Positions 56,999-64,000 of a DNA stretch of 64,000 bases are shown here, piece after piece (position 1 is the stretch's first letter; the number at the start of each line of letters is the position of its first letter). Position numbers and translations under genes: made by a program. Below the pieces are notes generated by a model. The model was given only the letters and a program-made list of their open reading frames with translations. It had not been told where the DNA came from and did no database searches. Source of the DNA: Nitrosotalea devaniterrae (lineage in GTDB: Archaea > Thermoproteota > Nitrososphaeria > Nitrososphaerales > Nitrosopumilaceae); NCBI GenBank assembly GCA_900065925.1, contig LN890280.1, forward strand, positions 1,294,451 to 1,358,450, in the 5' to 3' direction.

Positions 56999-57721
56999 TT
57001 AAACAGAGTAGCTCTGATCAGGATCAAAGCGCTTTTTGTGGCTATGTGATTCAACATCTTTTGCAAGAGAATCAAAATCTGACGTGTCTCCAAACTTGCG
57101 ATAAGTCAGCTTTTCAAGTGTCTTGATTATACTCTTGGCAGACCTGTACTGAGGAAGCTTTGGATTATTCAGTTCTGCATATAGTCCAATTCCCTGTATT
57201 CCATTTAGTTTTGCAAATCCAAGTATCAATCCATTGAATCCTGTTATGATGGAGGCCTCAGGTGTTGTCAAGATTCCAAGTTTTCTCACCTGGTCTGTGA
57301 GTTCTTTTGATGTAGTAGTAACAAACGTCTTTGGTTCTCCCTCGATTGGATTTTTTGTGTGAAAACCACCTAGTGTATAGATGAATCTAGTAGAATGTTT
57401 TTTTGCGACATCAATAACATCTTGACATAATACATTTAGCTCTTCTGTAGATGATGGCTGGCCAGAACCTCCTCCAAATACGATGATATCTTTTGCATAG
57501 CGATAATCCCATTTTTCTTCTGGGATGTCAATGTATCCACCATTATCAATGACATATGCAGGGTATGATGGTTCCACTTCTCGAAATACTGTAGTGTCAA
57601 GACTTGAATTGATAAAATCAATGACAATGCTTCCAACATCTCCCATGTCTTGCATTGCTGCAATTAACAGAGGCTTTGAGACATCAGGATCGCTCTTTTG
57701 GATAAAATCCACACTAGTCAT
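56999..57721 (-). CDS. PAC2 family protein (proteasome-assembly-chaperone-like)
   Basis: The 240-residue product matches the PAC2 family: LLIAAMQDMGDVGSIVIDFI at the start, then KDIIVFGGGSGQPSS, IYTLGGFHTKNPIEG and TGFNGLILGFAKLNGI. Archaeal PAC2 proteins resemble eukaryotic proteasome assembly chaperones. Their function in archaea is unproven. It is a stand-alone gene with CDC48 4 kb away. Confidence 0.87.
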   Translation of the reverse strand: MTSVDFIQKSDPDVSKPLLIAAMQDMGDVGSIVIDFINSSLDTTVFREVEPSYPAYVIDNGGYIDIPEEKWDYRYAKDIIVFGGGSGQPSSTEELNVLCQDVIDVAKKHSTRFIYTLGGFHTKNPIEGEPKTFVTTTSKELTDQVRKLGILTTPEASIITGFNGLILGFAKLNGIQGIGLYAELNNPKLPQYRSAKSIIKTLEKLTYRKFGDTSDFDSLAKDVESHSHKKRFDPDQSYSV

Positions 57722-57833
57722 TTGGTCTTTTATGATTAATACCTTCTTCGGTATCCACTAGATCTCAATATTTTACGAGTGTGAAAACACAGACGGTAAG
57801 AGATTATTTAGTAGGAAATATGTCTAGTCTTCG

Positions 57834-58406
57834 ATGGAAGATAAGGACTTTGACCCATTTAGTACATATCAGGAAAACAAGCTTTTGCTCAATTCAATTT
57901 TCATGAAGGATAAAATGTCAAAGTATTCCAAGCAACTAATTGATCAATATTTCAAATCACTTCTTAGAGCACACAAAAGAGTTGAGATGACAAGAGACCT
58001 GATGGAGGTAGGCATGATTCAGGACATAGTATCAGATTATTTGATGGACATGCAGTGGCATGTAAAACATGATTCAGCATATTCAGATTTTGATCCACAA
58101 TACAGGTTTGATCTTGTTGCAAGAAAAGAAAAAAGAGCTGTAGTTGTTCAGATTCAACCAGAAATTACAAGACAGGCAATACTAGAGATTCAAAAAGACA
58201 TCTTTGGTGTTAAAAAAGAGATTCCAAGTACCAGGGTCCTGTTGGCAACAGACATTCTTGAGCTACCCACTATTTTGCAAAAAGGGACACTTTCAGATTT
58301 TCTCATAGACATGGCAAAAAAATACAAGCTTGGAGTACTCCTAGTTGACAAGAACTTGGACTATCAAGAAACATGGCTTGTTCCATCAGAATTTCTGTAT
58401 GCCTAG
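57834..58406 (+). CDS. Conserved archaeal protein, possible nuclease-like fold
   Basis: The 190-residue protein has helical parts and a C-terminal alpha-beta region with RFDLVARKEKRAVVVQIQP. Here D and Q-x-Q could be the active-site elements of a PD-(D/E)XK-type fold. The second acidic residue is a Gln, so any nuclease activity is uncertain. It lies directly upstream of tfb on the same strand. I do not recognise a named family. Confidence 0.6.
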   Translation: MEDKDFDPFSTYQENKLLLNSIFMKDKMSKYSKQLIDQYFKSLLRAHKRVEMTRDLMEVGMIQDIVSDYLMDMQWHVKHDSAYSDFDPQYRFDLVARKEKRAVVVQIQPEITRQAILEIQKDIFGVKKEIPSTRVLLATDILELPTILQKGTLSDFLIDMAKKYKLGVLLVDKNLDYQETWLVPSEFLYA

Positions 58407-58491
58407 ATAGAGACCAATATCACATTTGTACAAGTTTCGTCGTACAATAGTTGGGTTATTATTGAATGACAGTTGGATAGGTGTGTTATTC

Positions 58492-59445
58492 ATGGTAACG
58501 CATAGTTCTACAGCATTGGAAGCACGATGTGCCAGATGTGGAAAGGCAAAGATGCTAACAGACGGCACAACAGGTGAACGATTCTGTGGAGGATGCGGAT
58601 TTGTGGTAAATGAGATTGTAAATGATTTGGGTCCCGAAAGACAGTCATTTTCAAAAGAACAGTTCGAAGACAGGGCAAGAACCGGTATCCCAACATCCCT
58701 TGCAATGCACGACATGGGACTTGCAACAGTGATTGGTCAGGCAAACAAGGACTCGACTGGAAAACCTTTGTCAGCTTCAATGAAAAATACAATCACCCGT
58801 CTTAGAACATGGGACAATAGAAGTCAGGTCCATGAAGCAACTGAGAGAAACTGTAGACAAGCATTCAGTGAGCTTAGTAGATTAAAGGACAAACTTGCAT
58901 TATCTGATGCAGTAGTTGAAAAGACTGCATACATTTACAGAAAAGCATTAGAAAAAGGATTGGCAAAAGGTAGGTCAATTCCAGGATTGATTGCAGCTGC
59001 ATTATATTTATCATGTAGAGAAACTGGTACACCTAGAACACTAAACGAGGTTGCAAGAAGAATCAATGTAAAAAAGAAAGATGTCTCAAGATGTTACAGG
59101 TTGTTATTACAAGAGCTTGACATGACAATGCCAGTACTTGATCCAATAAAGTGCATGTCAAGAATTGCAAGTGAATCAGGCCTTAGTGAAAAAGTAAAAC
59201 GTGAAGCACTCAAGATTTTAGAAAAGGCAAACGAGCAAGAGATCTCCGCTGGAAAAGATCCAATGGGTCTTGCAGCAGCAGCATTGTATCTATCATGTGT
59301 AATACATGGCGACAGTACAACACAAAAAGTAATAGCAATAGCAGCTGGAGTTACCGAAGTAACTATACGAAACAGATACAAGGGTTTGCGCGAACTTTTG
59401 GACATTAAGGTACCTGACAAAAAAACAAAACCAGACTTGTCCTGA
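58492..59445 (+). CDS. tfb: Transcription initiation factor TFB
   Basis: TFB is the archaeal counterpart of TFIIB. It binds TBP and promoter DNA and recruits RNA polymerase. From the ATG at 58492 the product has 317 residues: a zinc ribbon with CARC and CGGC at about residues 13-34, a B-reader/B-linker stretch (DLGPERQSF) and two cyclin-like repeats. The recognition elements IPGLIAAALYLSCRETG and MGLAAAALYLSCV start the two repeats. The in-frame codons upstream are unlike coding sequence. It may be one of several TFBs in this lineage. Confidence 0.95.
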   Translation: MVTHSSTALEARCARCGKAKMLTDGTTGERFCGGCGFVVNEIVNDLGPERQSFSKEQFEDRARTGIPTSLAMHDMGLATVIGQANKDSTGKPLSASMKNTITRLRTWDNRSQVHEATERNCRQAFSELSRLKDKLALSDAVVEKTAYIYRKALEKGLAKGRSIPGLIAAALYLSCRETGTPRTLNEVARRINVKKKDVSRCYRLLLQELDMTMPVLDPIKCMSRIASESGLSEKVKREALKILEKANEQEISAGKDPMGLAAAALYLSCVIHGDSTTQKVIAIAAGVTEVTIRNRYKGLRELLDIKVPDKKTKPDLS

Positions 59446-59517
59446 AAATAATTTTGTCTGATATCCCTGCAAGAGTAGACATTATTTTATAAAGATTTTA
59501 AAAATATTTTGTAAAAA

Positions 59518-61686
59518 TTACCTAAAGTGTGATATTGCTACCTTTTGTCCAATCTTTAGTTCCTTTTGGATCTTGACTTTCTTTACTGCTTCCTCAAAGT
59601 CTCGCATCTTTACTTTTGCCATCTCTACTTGTTTTTCTGCCTCTTTTGGATCCGGATACTTGTCAACAAAGTTATGCAGAACAATTGATGCGGCAGTATT
59701 TGCAATTGCGGCAACATCTGCACCGCTCATGCCATCTGTCATTTCAGCAATCTTTGCAAGGTCAACAAAGTCTTGGTTTAGCCCATTTGGTGTTCCCATC
59801 TCTTTTTCGATGGGGATATTCTGTGAGCTAATCTCCAATATCTTCAATCTTCCCGCCTTGTCTGGAATTGGAACTACAATGATTTTGTCAAATCTACCAG
59901 GTCGAAGCAATGCAGAGTCAATCATATCTGCCCTGTTTGTAGCGGCAATTACTACTACACCGTTCAATGATGTGATTCCGTCCATTTCTGTCAATAACTG
60001 GCTGACAACTTTTTCAGTAGTTGCACTCTCACCCATTCCTCTAACTGGTGCAATGGAATCAACCTCGTCGAAAAATATGACACATGGTGATGACTGTCTT
60101 GCTCGTCTGAATATCTCCCTGATTCCTCGTTCTGATTCTCCTATCCATTTTGATAGCAATTCAGGACCTTTTACAGAGATGAAGTTTGCCTCACTTTCTG
60201 TTGCGACCGCCTTTGCAAGTAGTGTCTTTCCAGTTCCGCTTGGTCCATGCAACAAGATACCTCGTGGCATCCTATACCCAAGCTGAGCATACAGTCCAGG
60301 ATATTTCATGGGCCACTCTACTGCCTCTTGGAGCTCGCGCTTGACATTTTCAAGCCCTCCAATCTCATTCCAATGTATATCAGGTGTTTCAATGTATACT
60401 TCACGCATTCCAGCTGGTGTGACATCACGGAATGCCAGTTGATAGTCTTCAGCATTTACAATTAGTTTATCCAAAGTCTCTGGAGGAATTTTTTCATCAG
60501 ACAAATTAATCTCGGGCAATAATCTTCGTAGGCATTTCATTGCAGCTTCCTTGCAAAGATATTCCAAGTCAGCTCCTACATATCCGTGGCTAGAGCCTGC
60601 AATTTTTTCCAAGTTGATATCTTCATGTAGTGGCATGTTTCTTGTATGGATAAGCAAAATTTCTAGTCTTCCCTTTTTGTCAGGAACTTTGATCTCAATT
60701 TCTCTGTCAAATCTACCAGGTCGTCGAAGAGCTGGGTCTAGTGCATTTGGTCTGTTTGTTGCAGCAATGACAATTACTTTTCCTCTGCCCTCAAGACCGT
60801 CCATTAATGATAACATTTGTGAAACAACTCTACGTTCTACTTCTCCTGTAACTTCTTCTCTTTTTGGTGCAATAGAATCAATTTCATCTACAAAGATAAT
60901 TGATGGAGCTTTTTCTTTTGCCTCTTTGAATATTTCACGTAGTCTTGCTTCACTTTCTCCATAAAACTTGCTCATTATCTCAGGACCTGATATGCTGATA
61001 AAGTGCGCATTAGTTTCATTTGCAACTGCTTTTGCAAGTAGTGTCTTTCCAGTTCCTGGTACACCATATAACAAGACACCTTTTGGAGCTTCAACTCCTA
61101 GTTTTTCAAATATTTCTGGGTGTCTCATTGGCAGCTCAATCATTTCTCTGACTTTTCTTATCTCGTCAGACATTCCTCCAATGTCTTCATAGGACACTTG
61201 AGGTACTCCACGTAAGCTTTCACCTTTTTCAGCAATGTGGAATTCTGTCTTTGGAGTTACAAGCACTGCATCAGATGCAGGAGTTATTCCAATTACTTGG
61301 AATGTCAACCTACCGCCAAAGTATGGCACCATGATATTATCACCTTTTACAAGAGGAATGTTTTCTAGAGAATCTGTAAGATATCTTTCGTCAATTGGAG
61401 GTATAGAATCAAGTGGTGCAACTATGACTTTTTCAGCAGGTACAGTCTTGATCTTTCTCACAGTTACTGTATCTCCGATTCCCACACCAGTGTTGTTTCT
61501 TCCTAGTCCATCTACTCTAATGATTCCCTTTCCTTCATCAGACGGATATAGTGGAAGACATCGTGCTACAGATCTTCGCTTTCCAGTAATTTCTAAAATA
61601 TCACCAGTTGACGCACCAAGAGCATCCATTGATTCATAATCAATACGTGTAACACCCCGGCCTACATCACGGGTATACGCTTCCAA
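59518..61686 (-). CDS. AAA ATPase CDC48/VAT
   Basis: This 722-residue archaeal CDC48 has an N-domain (about 1-180) with [13 protein letters not shown] and [11 protein letters not shown], then two AAA domains. D1 has [14 protein letters not shown] and [12 protein letters not shown], and D2 has [14 protein letters not shown] with [12 protein letters not shown]. Arg fingers and sensor Asn ([14 protein letters not shown]) are in place. It uses ATP to unfold or extract proteins, often before the proteasome. The C-terminus is short and ends in QKVAISHFR, without the HbYX proteasome motif. The gene is of normal length. Confidence 0.96.
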   Translation of the reverse strand: MEAYTRDVGRGVTRIDYESMDALGASTGDILEITGKRRSVARCLPLYPSDEGKGIIRVDGLGRNNTGVGIGDTVTVRKIKTVPAEKVIVAPLDSIPPIDERYLTDSLENIPLVKGDNIMVPYFGGRLTFQVIGITPASDAVLVTPKTEFHIAEKGESLRGVPQVSYEDIGGMSDEIRKVREMIELPMRHPEIFEKLGVEAPKGVLLYGVPGTGKTLLAKAVANETNAHFISISGPEIMSKFYGESEARLREIFKEAKEKAPSIIFVDEIDSIAPKREEVTGEVERRVVSQMLSLMDGLEGRGKVIVIAATNRPNALDPALRRPGRFDREIEIKVPDKKGRLEILLIHTRNMPLHEDINLEKIAGSSHGYVGADLEYLCKEAAMKCLRRLLPEINLSDEKIPPETLDKLIVNAEDYQLAFRDVTPAGMREVYIETPDIHWNEIGGLENVKRELQEAVEWPMKYPGLYAQLGYRMPRGILLHGPSGTGKTLLAKAVATESEANFISVKGPELLSKWIGESERGIREIFRRARQSSPCVIFFDEVDSIAPVRGMGESATTEKVVSQLLTEMDGITSLNGVVVIAATNRADMIDSALLRPGRFDKIIVVPIPDKAGRLKILEISSQNIPIEKEMGTPNGLNQDFVDLAKIAEMTDGMSGADVAAIANTAASIVLHNFVDKYPDPKEAEKQVEMAKVKMRDFEEAVKKVKIQKELKIGQKVAISHFR

Positions 61687-61737
61687 TATTTTTAATTGAA
61701 CAGAATTTTGGGCTATGAGTATACTTGGAGGTATGTC

Positions 61738-62127
61738 TTGTTATACCTTTGGAATCTTGGGTCCATAAAAAGCCAAAATTCTACCTTCGATCAGGCCAAG
61801 GAACCAATATCCTATCAATTTTCATATGATATGATCGAGAACTTTTATACAGTTAGTAATGGTTCCAAAATTGAGTTGGACGCATATCTTGAAGAAGAGT
61901 TGTACGACCTCATAACATACTGCATCCAAAATTCTAACGCTTCGGATTATTCTATAAAGAAAGATAGGATCAAAGAGATAGGTCAGGAATTATTTGCAGA
62001 CGGTGGTGTAGACGCTCTTGAGACCATGTACTTTTCAATAGAGCACAGAATTAAAGGAGAGATTTCACAGGACGCAAAACCATATCGTTCACTTTGGAAT
62101 AACATTTCAAGCGAGTGGAATTACTAG
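61738..62127 (+). CDS. Conserved helical protein of unknown function
   Basis: I chose the TTG at 61738 because GGAGGT at 61727-61732 stands five bases before it. An in-frame TTG at 61696 would extend the product by 14 residues. The 129-residue product is mostly helical and acidic (KIELDAYLEEELYDLITYC, then KKDRIKEIGQELF). No domain is recognised. It diverges from CDC48 across about 50 bases. Confidence 0.7.
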   Translation: MLYLWNLGSIKSQNSTFDQAKEPISYQFSYDMIENFYTVSNGSKIELDAYLEEELYDLITYCIQNSNASDYSIKKDRIKEIGQELFADGGVDALETMYFSIEHRIKGEISQDAKPYRSLWNNISSEWNY

Positions 62128-62237
62128 GCAACTGCAGCAAGCGGAATCTCTTTTTCTGGTGCTTGCATCTCTTTTCGTGCCCTGGCTAGAACCATTCTTA
62201 GTTGTTCAACTTCAATTTCATCCATCATTTCGCACAT
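62124..62237 (-). CDS. Small peptide-like protein (37 residues)
   Basis: From the ATG at 62237 the frame reads MCEMMDEIEVEQLRMVL and then ARARKEMQAPEKEIPLAAVA in two parts. It is a single helix with a Pro-rich tail. Its stop overlaps the end of the convergent gene by a few bases. Composition supports a real gene, but no family is known. Confidence 0.5.
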   Translation of the reverse strand: MCEMMDEIEVEQLRMVLARARKEMQAPEKEIPLAAVA

Positions 62238-62281
62238 GATAATTTTATAAAAAATTGTGACATTTAAGGACTGTGTATCTT

Positions 62282-62938
62282 TTATACAAATGATCTCTTG
62301 GATTCAGGATTATTTACTGGTGTGAGATGTGTACAGTAATCAATCCATTGATGTGTAAATGTTATCTCGCTGTCACCATGCAAATAGCATCCAATCACAT
62401 TTTTTCCGTTTACAATTAGTGGAAAGTCCACTACAAACTTTTCTTGTTCGTCAACTTTTCTAAAATATGTCGGTCGAAGACCCATTGCATATAGTTCAAT
62501 CAAATATTCAAACGGATTTACTCCGCCAAGTTTTTCCTTGACTGCTTCAAACACTGCATATCTTGCAGCATATTTTGCAGCATCTCTTGCAGAATCTCTT
62601 GCGGTTTCACCTAAGAGAAACTCACTTCCATACCATCCATAGTTATTACGAGCAGCTTGGCTTGCTTCCTTCCATGCAAAGTTCCATGCTGAATCCCATG
62701 TGTTTGTCTTGTCAGAGTTTAACGCTGCAACTCGCGCTAGATCCCAAAGTGAGTCGGATGCATGTTGTAGAGTGTCATTATCTTTTTTCCAAGTCATCAA
62801 GGCCTTGGTATATTTTTCTACAATCTCTGCCACTTTTGGCAAGAGAGAATTTGCCTCCACAATAGATCGTGCCGGAGTAAAATATTTGATAGAGTGTAAT
62901 TTGGAAATTTGTGAATCAGTGTTAGACATGTCTTGCAT
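62282..62938 (-). CDS. Ala- and Trp-rich helical protein
   Basis: The 218-residue cytoplasmic protein has repeated helical segments with regularly spaced Ala (SLWDLARVAALNSDKTNTWD, then SAWNFAWKEASQAARNNYGW, then ARDSARDAAKYAARYAVFEA), which suggest a helical repeat or solenoid. The C-terminal part (about 160-218) is more mixed. No named family. It is separated from the mini gene at 62124 by about 45 bases. Confidence 0.62.
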   Translation of the reverse strand: MQDMSNTDSQISKLHSIKYFTPARSIVEANSLLPKVAEIVEKYTKALMTWKKDNDTLQHASDSLWDLARVAALNSDKTNTWDSAWNFAWKEASQAARNNYGWYGSEFLLGETARDSARDAAKYAARYAVFEAVKEKLGGVNPFEYLIELYAMGLRPTYFRKVDEQEKFVVDFPLIVNGKNVIGCYLHGDSEITFTHQWIDYCTHLTPVNNPESKRSFV

Positions 62939-62960
62939 TCAAAAATTTCCGAGGTTTATA

Positions 62961-63134
62961 TTAATCTGTTTTTTTGCGTTCATAAAATTTTTCAGGTGGT
63001 TCTTGTCTGTCCTTTTTGCGCCCCGGCAAATACAATTTGGCTACAGCGCCCATCATAAATCCACCCACAACTATAATTGCAATTCCGCTTACGATTAATA
63101 CCAATACACGCCCAATTGATTTGAGTATTGACAT
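62961..63134 (-). CDS. Single-span membrane protein (57 residues)
   Basis: From the ATG at 63134 the product has one membrane helix (about 9-32, VLVLIVSGIAIIVVGGFMM) followed by a basic, Pro-containing cytoplasmic tail (PGRKKDRQEPPEKFYERKK). It is a typical tail-anchored or small membrane partner protein. It lies between two minus-strand genes with which it may form a unit. Confidence 0.55.
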   Translation of the reverse strand: MSILKSIGRVLVLIVSGIAIIVVGGFMMGAVAKLYLPGRKKDRQEPPEKFYERKKTD

Positions 63135-63172
63135 CCTACTCTAGTTAGTGCCCACCGGTAAATATGGATTGG

Positions 63173-63463
63173 TTACAAATTGTGGTCTTTGACCCTTTTT
63201 TCAAGGGAAATCTCTTCTCGAATTGCCACTAGTGCAAGTGCGCCTACTACTATCTCAACTGCAAATATTTCTACAAATGTCCAATAGATCTTCTCTCCAA
63301 GTTTTACACAATTTCCTTCCTGGCAAAACAATATGTGGTTGTCCTTTACTATGATATCATCTGGGTTTAGTAATGGTCCAACCTCAATGACAAACACCAA
63401 GACAGATGAAATCAGAAATATTATTACGCTCCAGTGAATAATTTCTAAAACTTTGCGTTTCAC
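63173..63463 (-). CDS. Two-span membrane protein
   Basis: This 96-residue protein (GTG start) has two membrane helices (about 10-30 and 60-82) with an outside loop that carries two Cys (FCQEGNCVK), likely a disulfide. The ends are basic and face the cytoplasm. I do not recognise the family. It lies between the single-span protein and the MarR gene. Confidence 0.62.
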   Translation of the reverse strand: MKRKVLEIIHWSVIIFLISSVLVFVIEVGPLLNPDDIIVKDNHILFCQEGNCVKLGEKIYWTFVEIFAVEIVVGALALVAIREEISLEKRVKDHNL

Positions 63464-63550
63464 AGGACGTATCTTAGACTAGGACAAATAAGAGCTTTTC
63501 AGGAAAAACAATGAATTTTATCACAATATAGAATATGAGAAAATTTTCTT

Positions 63551-64000
63551 TTAATCCCTTATCTTTTTAGAGTCAGATACAGCATCCCCAAGATGTTCAG
63601 TGAGGTTTTCAGTTATTTTTTTGACCACTCCAAGTGCAGATTTTATCTCTTGGTCTGAGAGATCTTTTGTTGAAATTTTTCTAATTTGTCCAGCACACTC
63701 CATCATAGAATCCCACAAAGAATCAGTCTTGGGGGTAGTATAGATTCTTTTTATTCTTCTATCATTGGCATCAGGTTTTCTTTTGACATATCCATCTTCT
63801 TCTAGTTTGTCAATTATCGGTACAAGTGTTGGACTTTCAATACCAATTTTATCTGCAAGTTCTCGTTGAGTTGGACCAGACTGCATGTATAGTGCAAATA
63901 TTACCTTTGATTGTGCCAAGTTTATTCCTATTTTGTCTCTTAGTTCAAGATCAAATGCCTTTTGCATCATCTTTGATGCAGAATATACCACAAATCCAAT
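63551..64000 (-). CDS. MarR family transcriptional regulator (5' end cut by window edge)
   Basis: This winged-helix protein has the MarR layout: a first helix with MMQKAFDLELRDKIGINLAQ, a recognition region PTQRELADKIGIESPTLVPI, then IDKLEEDGYVKRKPDANDRR with the wing DxRR, and a C-terminal dimer helix. MarR proteins repress genes until a small ligand binds. The frame is open to the right edge (IGFVVYSA), so the GTG at 63991 is probably internal and the true start lies outside. Confidence 0.93.
   Translation of the reverse strand: MGFVVYSASKMMQKAFDLELRDKIGINLAQSKVIFALYMQSGPTQRELADKIGIESPTLVPIIDKLEEDGYVKRKPDANDRRIKRIYTTPKTDSLWDSMMECAGQIRKISTKDLSDQEIKSALGVVKKITENLTEHLGDAVSDSKKIRD

Overview
The window looks like a chromosome segment of a low-GC Nitrososphaeria (Thaumarchaeota) archaeon, probably from an ammonia-oxidising lineage. 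The evidence is the archaeal-type 16S and 23S rRNA genes, a TFB, a CDC48/VAT ATPase, archaeal TATA boxes placed for leaderless transcripts, PEFG-type C-terminal sorting signals, many secreted cupredoxin proteins and very many small zinc-ribbon proteins. No amo or other energy-metabolism gene is present, so the lifestyle is inferred from the lineage. The rRNA genes would fix the taxonomy.

Layout. 1-540: 3' end of glmS. 625-3674: small zinc-finger genes, then a GvpD/KaiC-like ATPase, a short histidine kinase and a CheY-like receiver. 4537-7980: a tight gas-vesicle operon of gvpA, a small four-CxxC-type protein, gvpJ, a gvpK fused to a GvpA/J-like domain, gvpF/L, gvpG and a coiled-coil histidine kinase. 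It has its own TATA box and a palindrome upstream. Two secreted spherulation-specific family 4 proteins lie on either side on the opposite strand. 10241-21050: a surface-protein region with three paralogous secreted proteins (two carrying shuffled FN3 cassettes), an Ig-like secreted protein, three small winged-helix regulators and several tiny proteins. 21045-28862: a frameshifted small gene, DUF1059, an envelope block with two cupredoxins (one lacking usual copper ligands), CrcB, a PEFG protein and a large sensor kinase. 28954-38869: an Hsp20-like protein (possible GvpH), VOC protein, PorA-domain kinase, zinc-ribbon proteins, GIY-YIG protein, two PEFS-tailed surface proteins and a TPR protein.

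39040-39155 is a strong candidate for an undescribed structured RNA with its own TATA box and T-tract. 39190-47856 encodes a 2,888-residue secreted repeat protein. After a few small proteins and an integral membrane protein come the 23S and 16S rRNA genes (minus strand, no tRNA in the spacer, processing stems visible, promoter near 55,030). The right end holds housekeeping genes: a GSA-aminomutase-like enzyme, PAC2, TFB and CDC48, plus hypothetical proteins and a MarR regulator cut by the window edge.

The most interesting system is the gas-vesicle locus. It is compact, shows no recognisable GvpN or GvpO, carries a GvpK-GvpA/J fusion and an unfamiliar zinc-ribbon protein, and is bracketed by signalling proteins. 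This suggests that flotation is controlled by two-component signalling plus a GvpD-like ATPase.
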